This document shows positions 56,889 through 64,000 of a stretch of DNA of 64,000 bases, piece by piece. This stretch comes from Streptomyces globosus (lineage in GTDB: Bacteria; Actinomycetota; Actinomycetes; Streptomycetales; Streptomycetaceae). The stretch spans positions 5,647,501 through 5,711,500 of the forward strand of contig NZ_CP030862.1 of the NCBI RefSeq assembly GCF_003325375.1, written 5' to 3'. The translations under genes were made by a program, and so were the position numbers. The stretch's first letter is position 1; each line of letters starts with the position of its first letter. The notes beneath the pieces were generated by a model. It made no database searches. It had not been told where the DNA came from and worked only from the letters and a program-made list of their open reading frames with translations.

Positions 56889-56915
56889 GACCGGGGGCCG
56901 GGCCGGCGGCCCGGG

Positions 56916-57797
56916 TCAGGCCTTGCGGACGACCTGCACGTCGAGGCTGACGTCGACGGCGGAGCCGATGGCGGCGATGCCGCCCGCCAGCACCGACTGC
57001 CAGTCGAGGGCGAAGTCCTCGCGGTGGAGCCCGGCCGTCGCCCGGCAGGCGGCCCTCGGCTCGCCCTCCATCCCCGTCCCCAGCCCCAGGTACTCGGTGT
57101 CCAGGGTCACCGAGCGGCTCGTGCCGCGCAGGGTGAGGGCTCCCGCGACAGCCCACCGGCTGCCGCTGCGGTGGATGAACCGCTCGCTGTAGAACTCCAC
57201 CGTCGGGTGGCGGGCGGCGTCCAGGAAGTCCGCGGAGCGCAGGTGCTCGTCCCGCATCCGCAGACCGGTGTCGATGCTCGCCGTGTCGATGATCACGTGC
57301 ATGGAGGAGTCCTCCATGCGGTCGGCGATCCGGACCGCGCCGGCGAAGGTGGTGAACCGGCCCCGGATCCTTGCGAAGCCGATGTGCCGGGCCGTGAACG
57401 CGATCGAGGAGTGCCCCGGGTCGATCTCCCAGTGCCCGGGCGCGGGCAGCAGCGGCGGCTCCACCGCGTCGAGGATGATCTCCGCGGTGCCGGCCGGCGC
57501 GGCGTCCCCGAGCAGCGTCGCCCCGTGGAACGGCGCGTAGCCCTCCGCCGTGACCGTGAGCCGGTACTCGCCCTCCGGGACCGCCGCCGTGAACCCCCCG
57601 TACGGGTCGGTCTCCCCGCTGACGACGGGGCGGCCGATCGGATCGGTCACCTCGAACGCGGCCCGCCGGACCGGCTGGTGCACGGTGTCGAGGACCCGGC
57701 AGCTGAGCAGGCGCGCCGTGTGAGGCAGCGTCAGGGTCGCGGATGTGTGCGAGCCGGCGCTCCCGGCCGTCTCGGACCCCCGTCTGCGACCGAACAT
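56916..57797 (-). CDS. YceI-family protein with N-terminal carboxypeptidase-regulatory-like domain
   Basis: A 293-residue protein. The N-terminal part (about residues 30-105: LSCRVLDTVHQPVRRAAFEVTDPIGRPVVSGETDPYGGFTAAVPEGEYRLTVTAEGY) looks like a carboxypeptidase regulatory-like beta sandwich. The C-terminal half is YceI: HWEIDPGHSSIAFTARHIGFARIRGRFTTFAGAVRI, and ends with MRDEHLRSADFLDAARHPTVEF. YceI proteins bind polyisoprenoids and no signal peptide is seen here, so this one may be cytoplasmic. The comEC frame runs into it from upstream without a stop. Confidence 0.85.
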   Translation of the reverse strand: MFGRRRGSETAGSAGSHTSATLTLPHTARLLSCRVLDTVHQPVRRAAFEVTDPIGRPVVSGETDPYGGFTAAVPEGEYRLTVTAEGYAPFHGATLLGDAAPAGTAEIILDAVEPPLLPAPGHWEIDPGHSSIAFTARHIGFARIRGRFTTFAGAVRIADRMEDSSMHVIIDTASIDTGLRMRDEHLRSADFLDAARHPTVEFYSERFIHRSGSRWAVAGALTLRGTSRSVTLDTEYLGLGTGMEGEPRAACRATAGLHREDFALDWQSVLAGGIAAIGSAVDVSLDVQVVRKA

Positions 57798-57854
57798 GGT
57801 TGATGCACCCCCGTGCTGTGTGGACTTGTTCCGCTGTGGCGAAAACGCATTCGA

Positions 57855-60354
57855 TCATGCGGTCGGGTTGCGGGCAAACAGAGCGGGCACGCCCGGTATG
57901 GGCGTGTCGCCGCGTTCGTCGCGCTGGGAATGCGCGCAGTCGCGGACCGCTTCCGGCCACGGCCACCGATCCGTCGGTGTCGGTCCGCAGAACGGTCGCG
58001 CCGAGAGCCCTCAGACGGGCGAGCGTGCCCGGCGCGGGATGCCCGTAGCGGTTCCCCGCACCCACCGGGACGACCGCCAGGCGGGGCCTGACCCGGGCGT
58101 GCAGCTCCGCGTCCTGGCGGGCGGATCCGTGGTGCGCGACCTTCAGGACGTCGACCGGCCCGAGGTCCGGCCGGCTGCCCAACAGGGCCTGCTGTGCGGG
58201 CGGTTCGAGGTCCCCGAGCAGCAGCAGGGTCAGCCCGCCGGTGCGGGCCAGCAGGGCGACGCTCGCGTCGTTGGCGCCGTCGGGCGCAGGCCCGCCAGGC
58301 GGCGGCCACAGCACCTGCCATTCGAGCGGCCCGGCCCGGCGCCGCTCCCCCGCCCAGGCGGGCACGACCGGGACGCCGGCCGCCGCGGCGGCCCTCCGGA
58401 CGAACGCGGCCTGCCCGGCGGGCTCTTCCAGCGCAGTGGTCTGGATCACGCCGACCGACCGGCCGTCCAACACCCCGCGGAGGCCTCCGACGTGGTCGGC
58501 GTGGAAGTGCGTCAGGAGCAGCAGCGGCACCCGCCGCACCCCGAGGGCACGCAGGCAGGAGTCCACCGGCCCCGGTTCGGGCCCCGCGTCCACGACGACG
58601 GCCGTGCCGGGGCCCGCGGCCAGGACGGCGGCGTCGCCCTGCCCAACGGCGCACTGCACGTAGCTCCAGTCGGGCGGCGGCCAGCCCGTGAGCGTACGGG
58701 TGAGCTGCGGCGGCCGCAGCAGCGCGGCGAGCAGCAGCACCGCAAGCCCGGCGCACGCCCACGGCCGGCGGACCAGCCGAGGCCCGAGCAGTACGGCGGC
58801 CCCCGCGGCCGCTGCCAGCAGCAGCCCTCCGCCGAGCCCACCGGGCCATGCGAGCTCCGCACCGGGCAGCCGGGCGCCCGCCCGCGCCACCGCGGCGATC
58901 CACCCGGCCGGCCAGGCCGCGCACCAGGCGAGCACCTGCGCGGCGGGCGGGTACAGCGGGGCGGCCGCCAGCGCGGCGAAGCCGAGCACGGTCGCCGGAG
59001 CGGCCGCGAACTCCGCGAGCAGGTTGCACGGCACCCCGACGAGGCTGACCCGGGCGGAGAGCACCGCGACCACCGGCGCGCACACCGCCTGCGCGGCGGC
59101 CGCGGCCGCGAGCGCCTCCGCGGGGCGGGCCGGCATCCCGCGCCGCCGCAGGGTCCGGCTCCACCGCGGGGCGAGGGTCAGCAGGGCGCCGGTGGCGAGG
59201 ACGGAGAGCAGGAATCCGGGGCTGCGGGCCAGCCACGGATCGTGGAGGAGGAGCAGCAGCGCGGCCGCGGCCAGTGCCGGCAGCAGCGACCGCCGCCGGC
59301 CGGTGGCGACGGCCAGCAGGCCGATCGCCCCGCAGGCCGCGGCCCGCAGCACGCTGGGGTCGGGCCGGCAGACGGCGATGAACGCCAGTACCAGCGCCGC
59401 CCCGGCGAGGGCGGTCGCCCGCAGGGAGAGCCCCAGGCGGGGCGCGAGTCCGCGCCGTTCGGCCAGCTGGGCCCGCGCAGGCGGCCCGATGAGCAGGAAC
59501 AGCACCACGGTCAGGTTGGACCCGGACACGGCCAGCAGGTGCAGCAGGTCGGTGGCCCGGAACGCCTCGTGCAGGTCGGGCGGGACCCTGGAGGTGTCCC
59601 CGACGACAAGCGCCGGCAGCAGGGCCCTCGGGTCGGCGGCGAGCCCCTCGGTGGCGGTGCGCAGCCCCTGCCGGAGCCGCCCGGCCGCCTGCTGGACGGC
59701 CGTGGGCGGGCCGGTCACCGCGGGGCCGGTGCCGGTCTGCGGCCGCAGCACGGCGACCGCCCGCTCGCCGGCCCTGCCGGGCCCCAGCCGGCCTTCCACG
59801 GCGACCCGGGTGGACGGCAGCAGCCGCACCCATCCCGGGCCGGAGGCGAGGACGCGCACCGGTGTGGCCACCCGGACATGGCCCCGGCCGGGCGCCGCCA
59901 CCCGGGTCAGCAGCGCGTCCACCACGACCAGCGGCGGGCCGCTGCCCCCTCGGACGGTCCGCGGGTCGGCGGTGACGGCCACCTCGGCGACCACCCGGGC
60001 ATGCTGCCGGGCCAGGTCGGGGACGGGCCCGGCCCGCTCCTCGGCCCGGGTCAGCCCCGCCGCGGCGGCGCCGGCCGCGGCGCACAGCAGCGCGAGGGCG
60101 GCGGCCGTCCCGGCCCGCCACAGGCGCTCCGGGCGCCGGCACCCGGCGCACAGCAGCAGCCCGGCCCCCGCGAGGGCGCAGACGGCCCCGGCGGCGGTCC
60201 ACACGCCGGGCGCGCCGAGCGCGGCCGCGGCCGCCGCCCAGGCCGCCAGTGCGGGCCCCACCAGCCGCAGGTCCGCCGGCCCCCGCTCGGGGTCGGTGCC
60301 CTGGCCGGGCGTGAGGCTGCCGGACGCCCTCCGGACAGCAGTCCCGCGGTTCAC
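57855..60354 (-). CDS. comEC: ComEC-type DNA uptake/competence membrane protein (3' end uncertain)
   Basis: ComEC forms the channel for transformation DNA in competent bacteria. A GTG at 60354 overlaps the comEA stop by 4 nt. Many transmembrane helices lie in the first 550 codons, with the competence-domain motif ATDLLHLLAVSGSNLTVVLF and the C-terminal MBL-like domain LLTHFHADHVGGL, VLKVAHHGSARQD, and RTDTDGSVAVAG. After that domain the frame has no stop: it runs on through yceI to 56437 (1305 codons). A TGA one base out of frame, at 57855-57857, ends a natural-length reading. I take the boundary there. So either a frameshift near 57930-57990, a sequencing error, or a read-through; see findings. 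Confidence 0.72.
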
Positions 60355-61889
60355 GGCCGCACCAGCTTCCGGAGGTCGGCGAAGCGCCGCTCGCCGATGC
60401 CGTTGACCTGCCGGAGCTCCTCCACCGAGCGGAAGCCGCCGCGGGCGGTGCGGAAGTCGACGATGTGCCGGGCCAGCACCGGCCCCACCCCGGGCAGGGC
60501 GTCCAACTGCTCGACGGTGGCCGTCCCGAGGCTGAGCGGCCCGGCGGCAGGCCCGCCGGGGGCCGCTTGGCCGGGCGGTGCGGCCGGTGCGGGCACCCCG
60601 ACCAGCACCTGCTCACCGTCAACGAGGACGCGGGCCCGGTTGAGCCCGGTGGTGTCCGCACCGGGCAGCACTCCCCCGGCTGCGGCGAGCGCATCCTCCA
60701 CGCGGGAGCCGGTGGGCAGCCGCCGAAGCCCCGGATCGCGAACCTTGCCGCCGACGTCCACCACGACACGGGAGGCCGGCCCGGCAGCGGCGGCGGGCGC
60801 GGCCGGGGCGACGCCCGGCGACGGGGAAGGCGCCAGGGCCGGGGCGACCACCGCGGGCGGCGTCACCGGCCGCGGCCGCGCCGACCAGAACTGCTGCGCC
60901 CCGAACGCCACTGCGGCCGCCAGGACCACCGCGACGGCGGCCACCGCCCGGGGCCGCACCTCCAGCCGCGCCTGGACCCACAGCGGCAGCCGCTCCCGCA
61001 CCCCGAGCCACCACATGCCCCGGGCCCCGCCGGCCTCCCCGGCCACCGGCGGCTCCGCGGTCCGCACGGACTGTGCAACCCCGACCGCCTCCCAGGGCCG
61101 CCCCGATACCGCAGCCCCGCCGGTCTCCGCCCGCCCGACCCCCTCCGCAGCCCCGGACCGGCCCGGCACCGCAGCACCGCCGGGTTGCGCACCTCTGACC
61201 GCGCTCCCGGACCGGCCCGGACCTCCCTGCCAGACCGGCACCGCGGCAGCGCCGGGCTCCGCACCCCTGACCGCGCCCCCGGACCCGGACCCGGCGTGAT
61301 CGGCCGGGAGGCCGGGCCCTGCGGCGCCGCTGGTCTCCACACGACCGGCCACACCCGCAGGCCGCACCGCATCCCATGGCCGGCCCGGGACCCCGGCACG
61401 TCCGGGTGCCGCACGCCCGACCGCATCCGCAGGCCAGGCCGGGTCCGCCGGCGGGCCCGCAACCGCACGCAGGGCAGCGCCCGCAGCAGCGCCGGACTCC
61501 GACGCACTGGGCGGCCGGGGCGGGCCGGCCGACCAGGCTCGATGGGTCAACCCGGCGGGCTCTGCCGGTCGAGGGGGGTCTGCCGGCCGAGGCGGTGCTA
61601 CAGGCCGAGGCGGATCCAGCCCGGCAGCGTCGGACGGCGGGGAGTCGCGCGGCGGGGAGTCGGGCGGCGGGACAGGGGTCGGCGGAGACGGCGGCGGTAG
61701 GGCTGGACGTGGGGTGACTCCGCCGAGGAGGGCTTCGGCGCGCCGGCGGAGGGCGGCCGGATCGGGCTGCCCGGCGTCACGTCGGCGGGGCCGCCCGCGG
61801 CGGTGTCGCAGCGGGTGGTCGGAGTGCGGTGGCCGGCCCGGGCCCGAGGCGGCTCCGGGGCGGCGCGTACGGCGTGTGTGAAGAGTCAT
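60351..61889 (-). CDS. comEA: ComEA-type helix-hairpin-helix protein with long low-complexity N-terminus
   Basis: A 512-residue protein. The C-terminal 60 residues are the DNA-binding helix-hairpin-helix pair (ATVEQLDALPGVGPVLARHIVDFR and ELRQVNGIGERRFADLRKLV). Just before comes an SLBB-like domain (VVVDVGGKVRDPGLRRLPTGSRVEDALAAAGG) and, near residue 325, a single transmembrane helix (AVAAVAVVLAAAVAFG). The N-terminal 300 residues are a Pro/Ala/Gly-rich tract with loose repeats of the type SAVRGAQPGGAAVPGR. ComEA is normally much shorter. ATG 61889. The stop overlaps comEC by 4 nt. Confidence 0.85.
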   Translation of the reverse strand: MTLHTRRTRRPGAASGPGRPPHSDHPLRHRRGRPRRRDAGQPDPAALRRRAEALLGGVTPRPALPPPSPPTPVPPPDSPPRDSPPSDAAGLDPPRPVAPPRPADPPRPAEPAGLTHRAWSAGPPRPPSASESGAAAGAALRAVAGPPADPAWPADAVGRAAPGRAGVPGRPWDAVRPAGVAGRVETSGAAGPGLPADHAGSGSGGAVRGAEPGAAAVPVWQGGPGRSGSAVRGAQPGGAAVPGRSGAAEGVGRAETGGAAVSGRPWEAVGVAQSVRTAEPPVAGEAGGARGMWWLGVRERLPLWVQARLEVRPRAVAAVAVVLAAAVAFGAQQFWSARPRPVTPPAVVAPALAPSPSPGVAPAAPAAAAGPASRVVVDVGGKVRDPGLRRLPTGSRVEDALAAAGGVLPGADTTGLNRARVLVDGEQVLVGVPAPAAPPGQAAPGGPAAGPLSLGTATVEQLDALPGVGPVLARHIVDFRTARGGFRSVEELRQVNGIGERRFADLRKLVRP

Positions 61890-61998
61890 GCCACGACGGT
61901 AGGGACATCTCCCCGACCCCGTTCGGAACCTTCAATTCCGGTGGACGGCGCCGCCGTTGTGGACAACCGGGCCACCCGTTCCGGTGCACGCCGCCGGG

Positions 61999-62844
61999 TC
62001 AGCGCGGGGAGACCACCGCCGCCAGCAGCCCCGGCCCCGTGTGGGCGCCGATGACCGCGCCGACCTCACTGACGTGCAGTTCCACCAGCCCGGGGATGCG
62101 TTCCCGCAGCCGCTGCGCCAGCTTCTCCGCCCGCTCGGGAGCAGCCAGGTGGTGCACGGCCACGTCGACGCTCGCCGCGCCCGCCTGCTCGACCGCCAAC
62201 TCCTCCAGCCGCGCGATGGCCTTGGAGGCTGTGCGCACCTTCTCCAGCATCTGGATCCGGCCGCCGTCCAGGGTGAGCAGCGGCTTGACGGCCAGGGCCG
62301 AGCCGAGGAGGGCCTGTGCGGCGCCGATGCGGCCGCCGCGGCGGAGGTAGTCGAGGGTGTCCACGTAGAAGTACGCGGCCATGTCCGCGGCCCGCTTCTC
62401 CGCGGCGGCCACCGCCTCGTCGAGGGAGCCGCCCGCCTCGGCGGTCTCGGCCGCCGCCAGGGCGCAGAAGCCGAGGGCCATGGCGACCATGCCGGTGTCG
62501 ACGACGCGCACCGGCACCGGAGCCGTCTTCGCAGCCAGCACGGCGGCGTCGTAGGTGCCGGAGAACTCCGCGGACAGGTGCAGGCTCACGATGGCCTCTG
62601 CGCCGCTCTCCGCGACCGCCCGGTAGGCCCGGACGAACTCTTCGGGGCTCGGCCGGGACGTGGTGACGGACCGGCGCTTCTGCAGCGCGAGGGCCAGGCT
62701 GCGCGCCGAGATCTCGGTCCCCTCTTCGAGGGCCTCGTCGCCGAGGACCACGGTCAGCGGGACGGAGGTGATTCCGTGCCGCGCCATTGCCGGTGGGGGC
62801 AGGTAGGCCGTGGAATCGGTGACGATCGCGACATGGCGGGACAT
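61999..62844 (-). CDS. DegV-family fatty-acid-binding protein
   Basis: A 281-residue protein of the DegV/FakB fold, which binds fatty acids for phosphorylation by a kinase such as FakA. It begins VAIVTDSTAYLPPPAMARHGITSVPLTV and has SLHLSAEFSGTYDAAVLAA and VDTLDYLRRGGRIGAAQALLGSALAVKPLLTL, the family signatures. ATG 62844 is the start; no strong Shine-Dalgarno is present. No FakA-like kinase gene lies in the window. It is upstream of comEA on the same strand. Confidence 0.9.
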   Translation of the reverse strand: MSRHVAIVTDSTAYLPPPAMARHGITSVPLTVVLGDEALEEGTEISARSLALALQKRRSVTTSRPSPEEFVRAYRAVAESGAEAIVSLHLSAEFSGTYDAAVLAAKTAPVPVRVVDTGMVAMALGFCALAAAETAEAGGSLDEAVAAAEKRAADMAAYFYVDTLDYLRRGGRIGAAQALLGSALAVKPLLTLDGGRIQMLEKVRTASKAIARLEELAVEQAGAASVDVAVHHLAAPERAEKLAQRLRERIPGLVELHVSEVGAVIGAHTGPGLLAAVVSPR

Positions 62845-62961
62845 GAGGCGGAGGTTACCGCCAGAGCGGGCGGGTCGGCAGCCCGACCCCTCCCCACGCG
62901 TGGGGAGCGGACGCAACCGCCCGCGCCCGGGACCGTCCACCGGCCCGCGGCCGGGCTCGCC

Positions 62962-63735
62962 TCAGGTCGTCGTTTCGGGCCGGGTGCTCTTCTGCCACGG
63001 GTACTGCGGGGCCGGCGCGGCGGGATCGAGGGCGGGAGTCTGCGAAGCCCCCCGATGTCCGCGCGGGTCCTGCCGCTCCTCGCCCCGGCCGTTCCCCCGC
63101 CCGGCCGCCGACCCGGCTGCCGGGCCCGCCGCCGCGTCCCATGCCGCTGCGGCCTCCGCGAGGTCGTCCAGGGGGTCCCGGCGCGAGGCGTAGTCCCGCA
63201 GTGCGTCCGACTCGACCTCGATCTGCGCCGACAGGGTCGACAGCTCGTCCTCGGCGAACCGGCGGGCCCGGTCGCGCGCGGCCCACCTCAGGGCGTCCGC
63301 GGACTGCGTGATCTTCGCCACCCGCTCCCGCAGGTCGGGCAGGGCCGCGGCGACCCGGGCCCGGTCGGGCTCCTGCTCCAGCCGCTTCAGCTCGTCGTCC
63401 AGCTCGTGGCCGTGCGCGCTGAGCCGCTCGAACAGGACGAGCGACTCCTTCAGCGAGGCGTCGGCCCGGGAGCCCTCCCTGAGGGCCTCCTGCGTGGTGC
63501 GCATGGACGTCCGCAGGTCCAGCCGCAGCTGGGCGAGCGAGCCGGGCACCCCGACCTGGCCGATGCTCTTCGCCTTGAGCGCGGTGTCCTCCACGGTCCG
63601 CTTGGCCTGGGTGATCGTCCGGTCCACGCCGCGCTTCGCCGCGCCGACCGCCTTGACCGTGGCCCAGGCGCCGAGGCCCAGGAGGGCGAACAGCATCACC
63701 AAGGTGAACATGATGATCAACGCGCCTGCCTCCAC
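62962..63735 (-). CDS. Membrane-anchored coiled-coil protein of unknown function
   Basis: A 257-residue protein. One N-terminal transmembrane helix (ALIIMFTLVMLFALLGLGAWATV, about residues 4-26) is followed by a long helical, probably coiled-coil region (residues about 30-185: VGAAKRGVDRTITQAKRTVEDTALKAKS and ALREGSRADASLKESLVLFERL) and a Gly/Ala/Pro-rich tail. It resembles cytoplasm-facing scaffolds but no family is assigned. GTG 63735 is preferred because GGAAGGGG lies 5 nt upstream. It stands between leuS and degV on the same strand. Confidence 0.7.
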   Translation of the reverse strand: MEAGALIIMFTLVMLFALLGLGAWATVKAVGAAKRGVDRTITQAKRTVEDTALKAKSIGQVGVPGSLAQLRLDLRTSMRTTQEALREGSRADASLKESLVLFERLSAHGHELDDELKRLEQEPDRARVAAALPDLRERVAKITQSADALRWAARDRARRFAEDELSTLSAQIEVESDALRDYASRRDPLDDLAEAAAAWDAAAGPAAGSAAGRGNGRGEERQDPRGHRGASQTPALDPAAPAPQYPWQKSTRPETTT

Positions 63736-63783
63736 GAGGACCCCTTCCCCTGCCGTTTTCCGTCCCCTCCACCGTAAACGCCG

Positions 63784-63824
63784 CGGGCAGGTTGGGGGTT
63801 CCCATCGAACCCCCAACCTGCCCG
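63784..63824 (-). terminator. Terminator of leuS
   Basis: 17-bp perfect arms (CGGGCAGGTTGGGGGTT and complement) with a 7-nt loop, 55 nt past the leuS stop. Confidence 0.8.
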
Positions 63825-63878
63825 TACGGGAAGACCCCGAGCGGCGGCGGACAAGCCGGCCCCAGAGGCCGGCCCCCA

Positions 63879-64000
63879 CCGTCAGACGACGATGTTGACC
63901 AGCTTGGGCGCGCGGACGATCACCTTGCGGATCTCGGCCCCGCCCACGGCCGCCACGACCGCCGCGTCGGCGAGCGCCAGCTGCTCCAGGTCGGCCTCGG
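63879..64000 (-). CDS. leuS: Leucyl-tRNA synthetase, C-terminal end (5' end outside window)
   Basis: The last 39 codons of leuS are present on the minus strand, ending KVIVRAPKLVNIVV, the conserved LeuRS C-terminal tail that contacts the tRNA. The catalytic domains lie beyond the window. The tail sequence and gene order support the call. Confidence 0.85.

Noticed and set aside
56437..57854. Extension of ComEC through yceI to 56437
   Set aside because: The added residues match no ComEC feature and would overlap yceI almost completely; more likely a frame error near the comEC end. Recorded as a finding.
57745..61299. 1184-residue open frame on the plus strand opposite comEC and comEA
   Set aside because: Antisense shadow of the GC-rich minus-strand genes; its sequence is low-complexity Arg/Pro/Gly with no domain pattern.

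Overview
This window is chromosomal core DNA of a high-GC actinomycete, almost certainly Streptomyces or a close relative. Supporting signs are very high GC at third codon positions, frequent GTG starts, 4-base GTGA/ATGA overlaps, and a housekeeping gene order (dnaG, nirBD, ppdK, dusB, glyS, znuACB-zur, uppS-recO, leuA, era, corC-ybeY-phoH, rnz, rsmE, dnaJ-hrcA, hemW, lepA, rpsT, holA, comEC-comEA, leuS) that I recognise as the streptomycete core. Both edge genes (dnaG and leuS) are cut by the window. I see no insertion sequence, prophage, CRISPR array, rRNA or tRNA.

Layout. 1-3.9 kb: the 3' end of dnaG, a gamma-glutamylcyclotransferase-like gene, a small membrane-anchored secreted protein with a class F-type sortase, and a TauE/SafE transporter. 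4.1-8.4 kb: an assimilatory nitrite reductase operon (an extra FAD/NAD oxidoreductase, nirB, nirD) behind a possible GlnR site. 8.4-18.9 kb: a VOC protein, an ArsR-like regulator, ppdK, dusB, an aldo/keto reductase with its TetR regulator and a perfect operator-like palindrome, and glyS. 19-22.2 kb: a Zur-controlled zinc uptake system (znuA-znuC-znuB-zur). 22.3-27 kb: recO-uppS, an NCS2 nucleobase permease and a TerB-like protein. 27.2-32.4 kb: leuA with a Leu-rich leader peptide and attenuator-like hairpin, an M4 peptidase with an emfourin-like inhibitor, a GNAT and a methyltransferase. 32.4-42.1 kb: era, a GlxA regulator with a divergent MFS gene, a degenerate cytidine deaminase, and the phoH-ybeY-corC-yjbR operon, in which phoH carries an intein. 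42.3-50.8 kb: rnz, a HIT protein, a nitronate monooxygenase-rsmE pair, the hrcA-dnaJ heat-shock operon behind a CIRCE element, an MBL protein, DUF3097 and hemW. 50.9-64 kb: an acyl-CoA ligase, lepA, rpsT, holA, a YceI-family protein, comEA-comEC, degV, a coiled-coil membrane protein and the end of leuS.

The most unusual element is the 357-residue intein in PhoH (38998-40068, minus strand). It begins with Ala rather than Cys or Ser, carries the Trp/Cys/Thr signature of class 3 inteins, keeps both LAGLIDADG motifs, and sits just before the Walker B motif of the PhoH ATPase, so PhoH can only work after splicing. Other points worth checking are a comEC reading frame with no stop before the next gene, a leuA leader peptide with four consecutive Leu codons, a protealysin/emfourin-like pair, and a cytidine deaminase homologue without zinc ligands. 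Many intergenic gaps hold long perfect hairpins that act as terminators between convergent genes or operons.
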